Positions 21,026 to 32,803 of a DNA stretch of 64,000 bases are shown here, one piece after another (position 1 is the stretch's first letter; the number at the start of each line of letters is the position of its first letter). The translations under genes were made by a program, and so were the position numbers. The DNA comes from Jaltomata sinuosa. Its lineage: Eukaryota; Streptophyta; Magnoliopsida; Solanales; Solanaceae. Under the pieces are notes generated by a model. The model worked only from the letters and a program-made list of their open reading frames with translations, did no database searches and was not told where the DNA came from. Location: the NCBI GenBank assembly GCA_003996215.1, contig QJPP01000843.1:248001-312000 (forward strand), given 5' to 3'.

Positions 21026-23428
21026 TCATTTTCTTGATTTATTTTCACCGCTTTTCTTCACCTGCTCGTCCTCTTGCAATCGCGACCTTACTCTCATAAC
21101 ATCTTGGGTTTCAACACAACCCTTTTCCTCAAGATACACATCCGAAGGGATTTCCTCAATAACATTGATGACCGCGACCACCCTCATGTCACTTGGTTGC
21201 TTTATCAATTTGGACACATCGAACTTGACCACTTTATTGTTTAGCCTGAAGGTCAGTCCATTTCTTTCCATGTCAACCAACGCTCTAGCCGTGGCTAACA
21301 AAGGTCGTCCTAAGATTATGGGAACTTCAAAATCTACTTCGCAATCCAAGATCACAAAGTCAGCTGGGAAGATAAGCTTACCGATCTTTACTAGCACATC
21401 AGACAATATTCCCACAGGTCGCTTTACTGAGCGGTCAACCATCATTACTCTCATGGATGTTGGTTTAGGAGCTCCCAAACCCAATTGTTTGTAAACTGCT
21501 AGCGGCATCAAGTTGATACTAGCACCAAGATCACATAATGCTCTTCCGAAGTTGAGCTTCCCGATAGTGCAGAGAACAGTGAAAGCACCTGGATCTTCCT
21601 TCTTTTCGACTAGCGACCTTGAAGAAATAGCGCTGCAGTGGTGGAGGTTGTATTCCGGTTCAAAACTTACCAACCTCTTCTTTGTAATCAAGTCCTTCAT
21701 GAACTTGGCATAACCGGGCATTTGTTCCAGCGCTTCCACCAATGGTATGTTTATTGAAATCTGCTTCAGCATGGTCATGAAGCTGAGGAACTTACCATCG
21801 TCAGCTTTCTTCTTCAAATGCTGTGGGAAAGGAGGTGGTGGCCGAGGCATCATAGTTGGAGGCTTTTCGGCCTCCTTTCTTTTATCTGCGGGCTTTTGAG
21901 TTTCCTCCTCTACCGCCTCTTCCTCATCCGCAACATCAATTTGGGTTTGAATTACCGGATGTGATTCTGGTAACATTTTACCACTTCTTGTCGTGATTGC
22001 CATACAACTAGCATCGTTCCGCGAGTTTTGGACAGTGTTGCTCGGCAAGGTACCTGTCTTCCTTTGATTTAGAGATGCCGAGATTTGACCCACTTGCTGC
22101 TCTAATTGCTTGATCGAATTGGAATGTGCCTCCACTATTTGACTCATGGCCGATAACTCAGTCCTTATCTCCTTTACCCCAGAGTCAGTCGATTCCACCT
22201 TTAGCAGCATCTTCGCCATCATGCTCTCTAGCTTTGAAATCTGTGCCTCGTTGTTAGACTTGTCCCGATTACCAGGTGGTATATACAACCCACCTCTCTC
22301 GGTGTTGTTCCTCCAGTTTCCTTGGTCGCGATCTTTGTAGCCGCCTTTCTCATAGTGGCTGTCTCTCTGATAGTTCCGACCTTGGTTTCCCTGGCCGCTG
22401 GCCTGGAAACCCCCCAAATAGTTGGCCTCCTCATCAGATTCAACCCCTGTTGTTCTACCTTGCGAACCTACGGCTTTCACCTTCTCAATACTTCTTGAAA
22501 TCAAGTGCTTGGTCAAGAGGTCCATTTGCGTTTTTAGATGGGCCATGTCTTGGTCCCGTTCTTCATCTTTTCTACGCTGTTCCGCTGATACAGCAACTGC
22601 ATAAGTACTAGCTGGTACCTCTGAATCACGTGTATGCCAGGCCCTGTTGGTTTTGGTGAGCCTGTCCAAAATAGTTGTGGCATCGGCAAAAGTGCGACCC
22701 ATAAATGCTCCACCTGCTGCGTTGTCCAACGTCGGCTTGGTAGCCGAATTGAGTGCCCTGTTGAATGTCAGCATCAAAAACTCATCGTTCAACTGATGGT
22801 TCGGGCATTGTGTTAGCTTCTTCTTGAATCGCAGCCAGGTCTCGTGCAATGCTTCGTGAGGTTACTTCCTGAAATTGCTAATCTCGTCCCTCAACTGTAT
22901 CATCCTAGAGGGAGGAAAAAACCTTTCTAGGAAAGCTCCTTTCAACTCTCCCCAAGTTGCGATAGAGTCGGGGGTCAGTTTTGTCTACCATAACGCTGCC
23001 TCATCAGACAGAGACAACGGAAACAACCTGAGCCTGATCGCTGTCTGACTCACGCCCGGCAGGTCAAACGACTTGCAGATACCCACGAAGTTCATTAAGT
23101 GACGGTTTGGATCGTCACCAGCTGCTCCACGAAATACTCCTCTCAAGTTCAATAGCTGAATCATTGTGCTAGTGATGTTGAACTTGGTTCCGGGCGGTAG
23201 CGGTGGAACAACAATGGCGCCCGTAGCGCCAACTCCATCCAAATTGTTATCCTCATCATGCAACTCAAGATCGTGCTGCAGACCTCCAGCATTCAAATTT
23301 TGTTGGGCCTGCAGTTCTGCAGCGAGCCTTGCTGCCTCTTGTTGTGCGGCCATATTTCGCCTTAACGTTCTAGCAAGCTCGGGGTCGTAAGGTAATGTTG
23401 ATTCACCCGAGCATCGGGTACTTGGCAT
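21026..23428 (-). pseudogene. gag-protease polyprotein of C1, two nonsense codons
   Basis: One frame runs from the ATG at 23428 (MPSTRCSGESTLPYDPELAR) to a stop at 21026, about 800 codons. Gag capsid blocks are LNLRGVFRGAAGDDPNRHLM, SLSDEAALW, LHETWLRFKKKLTQCPNHQL and LDRLTKTNRAWHTRD; then a coiled-coil region (SKLESMMAKMLLKVES ... IKQLEQQVGQI). The protease carries an intact DLGASINLMP and DCEVDFEVPIILGRPLLATA. Only two stops break it: TAG at about 22986 (Leu in C2) and TAA at about 22863 (Gln in C2), so 607 codons are open. Basic residues end the protein (GENKSRK). No RT follows. Confidence 0.9.
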
Positions 23429-23534
23429 GCACAAATCTGTACCCTGTCAAAAACAAAAACAACAAAAAAATGTAAAAGCAGGAAAGTATGACTAAGAGTC
23501 AAATAAACACACCAGACTTAATTAACAACCGTAT

Positions 23535-23552
23535 TCCCTGGCAATGACGCCA
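23535..23552 (-). promoter_or_regulatory. Primer-binding site of C1
   Basis: The reverse strand reads TGGCGTCATTGCCAGGGA, a variant of the Athila-type site TGGCGCCGTTGCCGGGGA of C2. It lies five bases from the 5' LTR. Confidence 0.85.
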
Positions 23553-23557
23553 CTTTT

Positions 23558-24848
23558 TGATAACGCCCAAACTACACCTCAAATTAATGAAGCGTAAGCG
23601 GTCGTAGTCAAATATAGAACCCAACAAAGGTTGGGGTCGAATCCCACAGAGAATATGGTGAGAATTAAGTCTTTAGTGAATTAAGTGACTAGTTGTCAAT
23701 AGTTTCCGGTAAATAGGGGGGGTTTTGTGATCAATATTTGTAAACAAAACAAACACTTAACGTATGAATGATAATCAATAGGGGAGAGAGAACTAGGGAA
23801 GTGTTTACCATGGCGTTAGTAACAAAGTCGATTCTAGGCTTAACGGGGTTCTTTCTATATGCGTGTCACGATGCGATTGAATTAATTATATCGTCTAAAC
23901 GTTTCTCAACCAAATAGACAAATTTACTTTTCAATTCTCTCGAACTTGAAAAGGTGTGCTTTTAGATTCCAATCCTAAACATCAAGTAGATTAATCTAGT
24001 TACAGCATTAATCATAAGACGAGAGTTAGTAGTCTCGAATCCTCGTCGTTAATCAAGTATCCCAATTTTAATCTCTTTACTCAAGCAAATTAAACCTAGG
24101 CATGTTCTAATGTTTGCAACCACTAGAAAACGTTACATAACGAATGATTAACAACGTGACAACATACATATTTAACCGGTCGCTACCCGGAATCTATATT
24201 GCTACTTTTGCCATCGCTCCCACAACCCTAGTTGTGGGAGGTTTATTTAATCATGCTATAAAAAAAAGAGAAGAGAATTGTATTCATAATAAAGAGAAGG
24301 GATTCTTACAATATAATGAAAACCAATCTTCAATTATTCCAAGAACAAGAAAAACAAAGATCCCAAGAACAAATCAAGAACACGAATTCAAGAAGTGTAA
24401 AACGTGTTTCTTGATCTCCAAGTCTCTCCTAAAACTATTGGGAGAACTATATTAAAAAGCTTGGTTAATAAAATAAACCTACATAGGGTATTTATAGGAG
24501 TCTAGGAAACAAATCCCAAAAACGTCCGGATTCCGCGTAGCGGACTGCCCTGGTGTGACGGCCAGGCAGACGGACCGTCACTGGCTTGACGGACCGTCGC
24601 CTGGACCGTCACCCTTAGACAGTGCAAGGCCTCCACTTGACGGTCACATGTGAAGGACCGTCACATGTGTGACGGACCGTCACTCTTAGGGAGAATGTCA
24701 TTTTTCGCGTATTTCCTTCCGTTTCCATGTTTGTCTCCATTTCCTGAAAATACAACATAAAAACATCAAAAACGACAACGGTTGCTTGAAAATGTACGAT
24801 TGTTCTAAGTTAAAGGAGTCGAAAGTGCCGTAAAATGGCGGCACATCA
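23558..24848 (-). repeat. C1 5' LTR
   Basis: Near-identical to 18043-19326. TGACGGACCGTCA words lie at about 24545-24690, with an extra ATGTGTGACGGACC unit at 24664-24680 compared with the 3' copy. The TATA box (reverse strand CTATAAATAC) is at 24488-24497. The end at 24848 is followed by the ATTGC duplication. Confidence 0.92.
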
Positions 24849-24853
24849 ATTGC

Positions 24854-27630
24854 GAGATCCTTCCTTGCAACCGTAATAAAGCCCCTACCCTCTTGTTCTT
24901 CATGACCGTGTGGCTAGTCCTCGCGAATTTGATGGTCTAGACAGCATGGTCCTCGCGACCACGTGTGGTCCCTTTGCGACCGCAAATAAGGACCCTTGGG
25001 CAGTATATAAATTTCCCTCGTTATTTTCATCACCCCCAAAACTAAATTTTCCATTAATATTCAGTTCAAGCTACATATTTCTTTGTTTAGCTTCAATTCC
25101 TGGTGTTAGGGTGGAAATTCTCAATTCTATGATTGCTTCCTTAGCTCTAATTTTGTAAGTTCCTCGTTAATTTTGTAAATCCTCTTCTTCGATTCCTTAT
25201 GTTGTTCTTATAGACTGTAGGCTATTTTGAGCCATTTCCATGGCCAATTTCTTGTAATATTCTGAGAAAGCACTCATGGGAGTGTGGTTATCACTATGCA
25301 CTCTTTCGGTTTTTGGCTTTGGGTTGTGGGGCCACGGGCCTGCTTGTGACCTAAATTTTGACCCAGCTATACTTTTAGCAATATGAGTATCCTTAGCTTC
25401 ATTTTAATGTGTAGTTTATGTTTATGATAGTTTGACTGCTATTTTGAGCTTCTCGAAGGAGTTCGGGCTTAGACATCATTGTTATAGCAGTTTGTCATCG
25501 GATGAATGGTAGGTTATGGTTTAACTCTTCTAAACTTTGCATATATAGGCTATAATTGTACTAATTAGCATCCTTGGGTTGGGTTTATTAGCTTGGTACC
25601 CCAGACCTTATCTGCTACTTCACATCCATCTAATTTTCGCTCCTATGGTTGTAGTATTCACTATAGTTGGTAGTATCACCCTTGTGGTCCTGTGTGGCCT
25701 TGTATTTGACTTTGGACCATAGATGGTGGGTTATTTGGGAATGTCTGTGAGTCCGAACATCAATATTTGATTGTCATAATGTTTATATTTGTTATAGAGT
25801 GATCGGAGTTTGTGCAGGACTAATAGGTTGATTATGAGCGGTTGGGCTGTTATTTGTGATTTGGCATGCCATTATCATGCATATAAATAGGTTTTCTACA
25901 TGTTTTACTACTGTTTTTGCTTCGAGCCTACTATAAATTGATTTCTAAACCTTACATGGCCCCGAGGGCCTATTTTCAATAAAAATGGTTATAAAAGTTT
26001 TGGAACTGACTTTCTTCGATCTTTTTGGGGTAAAAGAGTTAAAAGGATTATTTTATCACCGGTTTTCATACTATTACTAGACTCGGTAGAGCCGGAGTGC
26101 TAGACATGTTTTACTATTGGTTTGAAATGATACTAGACTTGGTAGAGCCGAGTGTCAGACTTATTTTACTACTGTTTTAGACCCGATTATGTCTGGGAAC
26201 CCTTGATGGAGTTAGTGAGACTTGATACACCAATTTAGACATGGATAAGCTCTGGGCTTGCATTTTGAGACTTTGGTTACTGGTTTGTATCCAGATACAC
26301 TCTGGACGATTATATTGAGATTATGAGATTTAGTATGTGGTTTAGGACCTCCACGGACCTTGCCGATCTGAACCATGGGCTACGTGACAAGTGTGCCGGA
26401 GGAGGGGTATACGGTGTAGTTGAGGTATACGGGTTGTGTCCTTTCATGGATCCTACCTGTTGGGCCCATAGGCATTGGAGGAGGTACATACAAAGTTACT
26501 ATTTCAGAGGGTTTTCACTATTGCATCATATCATTCATTTGCGTGAGAATCCACCCTTGTTTGTTGCTTGCTAACTGTTTGCTCTGGTATATGGGATGCT
26601 GGAGGGTTTGTCTTAACTTGTATGTGTTACTCGGGTGTATGGGCATCCGTTGGGACTGTAGGTAGACTATTATTATCCTATCACATTTCTGGTTCTGATT
26701 ATGGTTATATTCGGGTTCTTATTTGAGGTTTAACCTTTGGGAGTTGTCTTGTATATACTTCTAGTGAATTTGGATTATTGGATGATTGTTCCTACTTTGA
26801 TAGTGTATTATTGGCATGATTTAGTTTTTGGAATTGGGTTTCAAGAATGAGTTCATTTACTTTCTTTACTTCCTTCCCTTTTTACTTGAGGTTACCGGTA
26901 TACCATCTATTTCTTAAAAATCTCTAATTATATATATTTTTATTGAAAGGACCCCAAGTGTGTTCTTCGTCCCTTCACCTGTGTTCTGTGATGTATATTT
27001 TTAGTAGTTAGCTGAGCATGATTGTTTTCTCCTTGTATTCCTCCTGTTCTAGCTTTCGTGTAATTATTCATTGCTTATGTGACTACTTCCTTGATTTCTG
27101 CTATATTATTGCTCTTATATCTTATATGCGCTCAGTCGACTTATGATGTCTACTGAGTACCCGTTGCTTAGAAATTGGGGCTCATACTACACTGTACATC
27201 TTCCTGTGCAGATCTTAGTATGGGCCATCCCCGCTGATTTGTGGAGACTCGTGTGGGCTAACTTTTGGACTATCCGAGATAGAGGGGGAGCTCCTGGCCA
27301 CCGGAGTTCAGATGTTATCTCATATTTTGTATGATGTACTCTTTTGTTATTCACAGACATATGTACATATTCTTTTGGATCTTTTGTACTCTGTATATTT
27401 AGTACCAGCTTCTAAACTATGATACCAGGTCATGGGTTTGGTTTAGCCTCCGCTTATATATATTCAAGATGGTTATTTCTTCATTTATTTCCTTTGCTTC
27501 TGCTATTTATATTGTTCTTCCACTTGCTTGTTAGATAGTATCCCATTACTAATTATTCAAGGCTATGAGGATTGATTCGCCTACCGGGGTGTTGTAGGTG
27601 CCATCATGACTGAGAAATTGGGCCGTCACA
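24854..27630 (+). repeat. D1 5' LTR, segment 3
   Basis: D-type GC-rich words end at about 24990 (CCTCGCGACCACGTGTGG, CCCTTTGCGACCGC) and TATATAA follows at 25004-25010, the likely promoter. The remaining 2.6 kb is AT-rich, contains repeated CTAGACTCGGTAGAGCC-like phrases around 26085-26155, and ends GGGCCGTCACA before the primer site. D2 (59773-61529, reverse) is collinear with the first 1.6 kb. I see no gene in it. Confidence 0.82.
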
Positions 27631-27632
27631 AC

Positions 27633-27646
27633 TTGGTATCAGAGCC
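27633..27646 (+). promoter_or_regulatory. Primer-binding site of D1
   Basis: TTGGTATCAGAGCC is the perfect complement of the plant initiator-Met tRNA 3' end, as in most chromoviruses. It starts two bases after the LTR. Confidence 0.9.
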
Positions 27647-27842
27647 TAGGTTCATATTTCTCATTTCTATAGGAGTCAATGTCTAGTAGAGTCCTGCAGA
27701 TCAGGGCGGAGACATCCGTACTCAATCTTTGGGAGGCTATGGTGGAATCTTAGGAATCATAACTCTTTTTTTGCTTGTATATATGTGTACTATCCTAGAT
27801 GGTTTCCTGGAATCTCGCTTGTTCTACTTCACTCTTCTACAA

Positions 27843-29220
27843 ATGGTTCGTATGAGGTCTGGGCAGCGAGCGAGGGAAATCCTTTGACTCCAGTGCACCC
27901 TACTCTAGCTAGGGGTCGGGGAGTCATAGAGGTAGAGGTCAGGGACATGCCCAAGAAGTGGCACCAGATAGAGCTCCTAGGGTTGCGTTTGAGCCCAAGA
28001 TATTCCCAGAGTAGTAGCACATAGATAGGAGGACAGCCCAAGTACCACTACTGTCGACACCAACTTCTATACCAGCTTCAACCCCAGCTCCATCATCAGA
28101 TATTCTGGGTTTACTTCTTCAGTTGTTAGGTATGATTGAGGGACAGCCTTCCGATGTGGCACAAACATCCTCTCAGTGGGTAGCCTTGCATATACAGAGT
28201 TTAAGAGTGCAACCTGCTACTGCAGCTCCCTGTGTTGAGGTTATTTCGGTACCATCTGTTGCACAACCTCTTGCTCTCTTCCCATCTATGAAAGAGATAG
28301 AGCAGAAGACATTGGGTAGATTTCTGAGATTGGCTCCACCTAGATTTGCTGGTACACCTGGTCAGGATCCATATGATTTTATCTCTACATGTGAGGAGAT
28401 ACTACATTATTTGGGTTTGTTGGAGACTCACGGTGTTGGATACACTACTTATTAGCTGGAGGGCCCAGCTAAGTTATGGTAGAGGGCACAAGTTACTTGC
28501 AGACCATTTTCGTCTCCTCTGTTACCTTGGTTAGAGTTCTATGAGGCCTTTATGGCCAAGTTCTTACCACAGAGCAATAGAGAGCGTCAAAGGGAGTAGT
28601 TCACTAGACTTATGCAAGGTTCTATGACCGTATCTAAGAACGAGGCTCGCTTTCACTAGATTGCTTTATTTGGGGCCATGATTATCCCTACCAAGCCCGA
28701 CAAAGTCCATAGGTTTGTTTGAAGGTTGATATTAGAGTTCATACAGACAACTGAGGTGTTAGTTGTTAGCTGTCGGTCGTTCTAGGCTATAGTTGATCAT
28801 GCTCATACTATGGAGGATATGCACTGTCATGATCCGAGGGCCAAATATAAGAGGCCACATCACTATGGCAGCTATAGTGGTTCCTATTATACTGGTAGAG
28901 GTTCCGTCCAGTGGGGTCAAGGGTATCAGCCACTGCAGCACCAGGGTCAGAAAAGTCGACCAGTTCAGGCTTTACTTCAGGCTTCTGGTGGGTCTCAGTT
29001 TGAGCAGGGTCAAAGTAGTCAGTATGGTTATGATGGTCAGACTCTAAGGGGTACGTCTTCTAGGGCTTCAGGTTGTGGTGGCCACACGGGTGCAACTAGT
29101 TCATCCAAGTAGGGTAGGCCATCAGGGCCTTGTTACGAGGTTGAGGTCATCGGTCACTTTGGTAGAGATTGCTCCCTGCGGGGTACAGTTCAAGTAGCTG
29201 CTCAGAAAACTCAGCCTATT
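27843..29220 (+). pseudogene. gag pseudogene of D1
   Basis: It starts MVRMRSGQRAREIL and is soon stopped and frameshifted. From 28123 the frame reads LGRFLRLAPPRFAGTPGQDP, then with stops FYEAFMAKFLPQSNRERQRE and DHAHTMEDMHCHDP, all gag-domain blocks. A Gly/Gln/Ser-rich tail (28850-29100) leads to a zinc knuckle reading CYEVEVIGHFGRDC, where the second Cys of CX2CX4HX4C is lost. At least eight stops are seen. Confidence 0.82.
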
Positions 29221-29359
29221 AGAGTAGTTCACCCACCGGCTAGAGGAGGTGGTAGTCAGGCTAAGGGTGGTGCCCCACGTGGCAGGATAGGTGGTAGGGA
29301 TGGCGATCGGTCAAGTGGAGTTAGACGTCAGTTTTATGCGGTCCCTAGGAGACCGAATG

Positions 29360-29640
29360 CAGAGGCCTCAGATTCTATGATCACATGTATGATTTTTGTA
29401 TGCCGCCAGTACACTTTGGCTTTATTTGATCCTGGATCTACTTGTTCTTATGTATCTGTCTACTTTATGCCTTGTTTGGGGTTGGCTAGTGAGCCGTTAT
29501 CTATGCATGTATATGTTTCGACCCCAGTAGGAGATTCTTTAGTAGTGGATTGGATTGTGAGATCTTGTATGATTTCTGTTGGTGATTTGGAGACGTGGGA
29601 AGATTTCATGATTTTTGATATGTTAGACTTTGATTGATTC
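29360..29640 (+). pseudogene. Protease pseudogene of D1
   Basis: The frame from 29377 reads YTLALFDPGSTCSYVSVYFM, with the catalytic DPGST intact, then PLSMHVYVSTPVGDSLVVDW and a TGA at about 29635, just before the LGMDKL block in the neighbouring frame. This is retropepsin of the same class as B1 but clearly diverged from it. Confidence 0.82.
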
Positions 29641-29812
29641 TAGGCATGGATAAGTTATCCCCTCACCGTGCAATTTTGGAGTGCTATGCCAAGACCGTTA
29701 CCATAGCCATGCCTGGCATATCCTTCATTGTATGGTAGTGTTTTGTTAGCCATGCACCTTCTGGGATTATTTCTTATCTTTGAGCTAGGAAGTTGACTTC
29801 TCACGTGGGCGT

Positions 29813-31170
29813 TTGGCTTATCTAGCATATATCCGAGATGCTAGTGTCGACACTTCTTCCCCTGAGTTTGTTCCTATGGTTAGAGATTTCCTAGATGTGT
29901 TTCCTACCAACCTGCCAAGCTTTCCATCTGAGAGAGATATTGACTTTGCTATTGAGTTAGAGCCGGGCGCCAAGCCCATTTCTATTTCTCCTTATCGTAT
30001 GGCTCTAGCTGAGTTAAGAGATATTAAGAAGTAGCTACAAGATTTGTTATCTAAGGGTTAATCAGGCCAAGTGTGTTGCCTTGGGGTGCTCCAGTTCTGT
30101 TTATGAAGAAGAAATATGGGTTGTTATGGATGTGTATTGATTATCGGCAGCTGAATAAGGTGACTGTGAAAAATAGGTATTCGATGTTGCGCATAGATGA
30201 CTGTGTTTTTGAAGATAGATTTGAGGTCCATCTACCACTAGTGGAGGATTAGGGCGTAGGATATCCCTAAGACAGCATTCAGGATATGTTTTGCCCACTT
30301 TGAGTTCTTGGTGATGTCTTTTGGATTGACTAATGCCCTCGCAGCTTTCATGGACTTGATGCACACTGTGCTTAGCCTGTATTTTGACTCATTCATGGAA
30401 GTATTCATTGATGACATCCTGATATACTCGCGGAGTAGATATGAGCATTAGCAGAACTTGAGGATTATACTCCAGACTTTGAGAGATCATCGACTTTTTT
30501 TCCAAATTCTCAAAGTGCGAGTTTTGTCTTGAGTCAGTAGCATTCCTAGGATATATGGTGTCTAAGGATGTGATTAGAGTAGACCCAGGGAAGATATTAG
30601 CAGTTTGTGATTGGCCAAGACCTACTACTTCTATCGAGGTTCACAGTTTTATTGGGTTAGCAGGGTACTACAAGAGGTTCTTCGAGGGTTTTTCCTCATA
30701 GAAAAACCTTTGACTAGGCTGACAAGGAAGGATGTCACATTTTTGTGGTCAGATTAGTGCGAGAATAACTTTTAGAGGCTTAAGTCCTTATTGACTTTAG
30801 CTCTAGTATTGACTTTGCCTGTTGAGGGTCAGAGTTTCTTGGTATATTGTGATGCTTCAGGGGTTGGCCTTGGTTGTGTATTGATGCGGTAGGGTCGACT
30901 GATAGCTTATGCATCAAGACATCTAAAGGTTCATGAGCACAACTACCCCACTCATGACTTGGAGTTGGCGGCGATAGTCTTCATGCTTAAGATTTGGAGG
31001 CATTACTTATATGGGGTTCATTGCAAGATCTTAACCAATCATCATAGTCCTCAGTACATTATGAGTCAGGGAGAGCTGAACTCCAGGCAGAGGAGATGTA
31101 TCAAGATACTAAAGGACTATGATTTCACTATTCTATATCATTCGGGCAAGAAACATGATGGAAGATTCCT
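29813..31170 (+). pseudogene. Reverse transcriptase and RNase H pseudogene of D1
   Basis: The first RT part is PMVRDFLDVFPTNLPSFPSE and YRMALAELRDIKK, followed by TAG. After a frameshift come WGAPVLFMKKKYG, MCIDYRQLNKVTVKNRYSML and RIDD. About 24 bases are then missing and VFLKIDLRS follows, so the first catalytic Asp is kept. FIDDILIYSRS (about 30400-30435) keeps the YxDD-type Asp pair. RNase H keeps YCDASGVGLGC but has TNHHS for TDHKS, losing an Asp. Many stops and frameshifts are present. Confidence 0.83.
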
Positions 31171-31479
31171 TGAGTTAGAAAATGGTCAGTATGGGCAGCT
31201 TAGTTTCACTTTCAGTTTCAAAGCGGTTGTTGGCCTTGGATATCCAATCCTTTGCTAACTGTTTGATTAAGTTTGACTTGTCTAATAGTAGAGTTCTTAC
31301 CAGTGTAGAGGTCTGTTCTACTTTGGTTGACCAGATTCAGAGTCATCAATTTATGGATCCACGGTTGTGTGATATTCGGGATCAGGTTGTTCGAGGTGAG
31401 GTTAGCTGGGCTACTCTAGATTCAGATGGTGTTTTGAGGTTTGATAGTATTCATTGTGTTTTGAGAGTTGGGGATTTGA

Positions 31480-32770
31480 TCCAGTTGATTCTCTGAGAGG
31501 TACATTGTTCTAGATATTCCATCCATCCTAGCACAGCCAAGATGTATAGAGATTTGAGACAGCTTTACTGGTGGAGTAGTATAAAGTTGTACATAGTAGA
31601 GTTTGTATCTCGATGCTTTAACTGTCAGTAGGTTAAGTTTGAGCACATGAGACCTGGTGGATTGATACAGCGACATCCCATTCCTGAGTGAAAGTGGGAG
31701 GGGATTACTATAAACTTCATAGTTCGGTTATCGTGCACTTCTCAATGGTTTGACTCTATTTGGGTGATTATTGATAGACTTACTAAGTCTGCACACTTCC
31801 TACATGTTCATTCTACCTACAGTGCATAGAGGTTAACTCATATTTACCTTTGTTAGATTGTTCATTTGCATGGGAACCCAGCTTCTATGATTTCAAACTG
31901 TGGCACTCAATTCACATCTCAGTTTTAGTGGGCGATTCAGCAAGACTTGGGTACAGAGGTTCAGCTTAGTACTGCATTCCACCCTCAGACAAATGGCCAG
32001 TCCGAGAGGACTATTAAGGTCCTAGAGGATATTCTACGGTCTTGCATTCTTTATTTTGGAGGTTTTTGGGATCAGTTAGTGTCATTGATGGAGTTTGCTT
32101 ATAATAACAATTTTTATTTGAGTATTGTCATGGCACTATTTGAGGCATTGTATGGTAGGCGTTGTAGATTGCTAGTGAGTTGGTTTGAGGTTTTGAGTCT
32201 AGGCCATAGAGTATAGACTTGCTTTGTGATTCCTTAGACAGAGTTCGGGTTATTCCGAATAGACTTTGGGCAACTCAGAGTAGGCAGAAGATCTATACTG
32301 GTCGTAGACTTTGTGTTTTGGAATTTAGTGTTGGTGACTTGGTGTTTCTCCGTGTATTTCCCATGAATGGCATGATGAGATTTGGTAGGCGTGGCAAGCT
32401 TAGCCCCAAGTACATTGGGCCATTTGATATCCTTCAAAGAGTTGGTAGTGTTGCCTATATATTAGCTTTGCCTCCAATGTTTTCAGCTATGCACTCGGTT
32501 TTCCATGTATTGACATTGCGGCGTTATATTCTAGATAAGTCTCATGTGTTATAGTGGGATTCAGTATAGTTAGATGAGAGTTTGACCTTTGTTGAGGAGC
32601 TGATTGCTATTTTGGCCAGAGATGTCAGGGGATTGAGGTTTAGAGAGATTCTGGTTGTTATGGTTCAGTGGAGGCACCACCCATCAACGAGGCTACTTGG
32701 GAGACCGAGACATAGTTGCGGACATAGTATCTGCAATTTTATGAGCCTTCAAGTACTCCCCTATTCTTGA
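31480..32770 (+). pseudogene. Integrase and C-terminal tail pseudogene of D1
   Basis: The zinc-binding domain (RYSIHPSTAKMYRDLRQLYW ... CFNCQ) is recognisable. In the core the first Asp is Asn (ITINFIVRL) and the second is Asn (ISNCGTQFTSQF), while Glu is kept (QTNGQSERTIKVLEDILRSC). The tail includes FAYNNNFYLSIVMALFEALY, VGDLVFLRVFPMNGMMRF and SVFHVLTLRRYILD. A chromodomain-like end follows (LIAILARDVRGLRFREI ... VVMVQWRHHP). Two catalytic Asp-to-Asn changes plus stops make it inactive. Confidence 0.83.
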
Positions 32771-32803
32771 CTTTAGAGGACGAAAGTCCATTTTAGTAGT
32801 GGA
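32769..32803 (+). promoter_or_regulatory. AGGA hairpin upstream of the D1 3' LTR
   Basis: GACTTTAGAGGACGAAAGTC pairs GACTTT with AAAGTC and G with C around an AGGA loop, with one mismatched pair. The stem differs from those of A, B and C but the loop and position are the same. The purine tract behind it is degraded (GTGGA). Confidence 0.6.

Larger units (their letters stand above)
18043..24848 (-). mobile_element. Athila-type gag-protease element C1, complete and young
   Basis: A 6.8-kb reverse-strand element with LTRs at 23558-24848 (5') and 18043-19326 (3') and target duplication ATTGC (18038-18042 and 24849-24853). By eye the LTRs differ at only about 20-25 positions in 1.28 kb plus one 7-base length difference, so it is the youngest insertion I can date here. 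It encodes gag and protease only. RT, RNase H and integrase are absent, with no obvious scar, so it is a non-autonomous element needing enzymes in trans. Confidence 0.93.

Noticed and set aside
20910..22816. ORFs on the plus strand opposite C1 gag-protease, up to 194 codons
   Set aside because: Antisense shadows of a conserved reading frame; no independent protein similarity recognised.
26323..26665. Open frames of about 80 codons in the D1 LTR
   Set aside because: They overlap in two frames, lack family resemblance, and lie in LTR sequence partly shared with D2.
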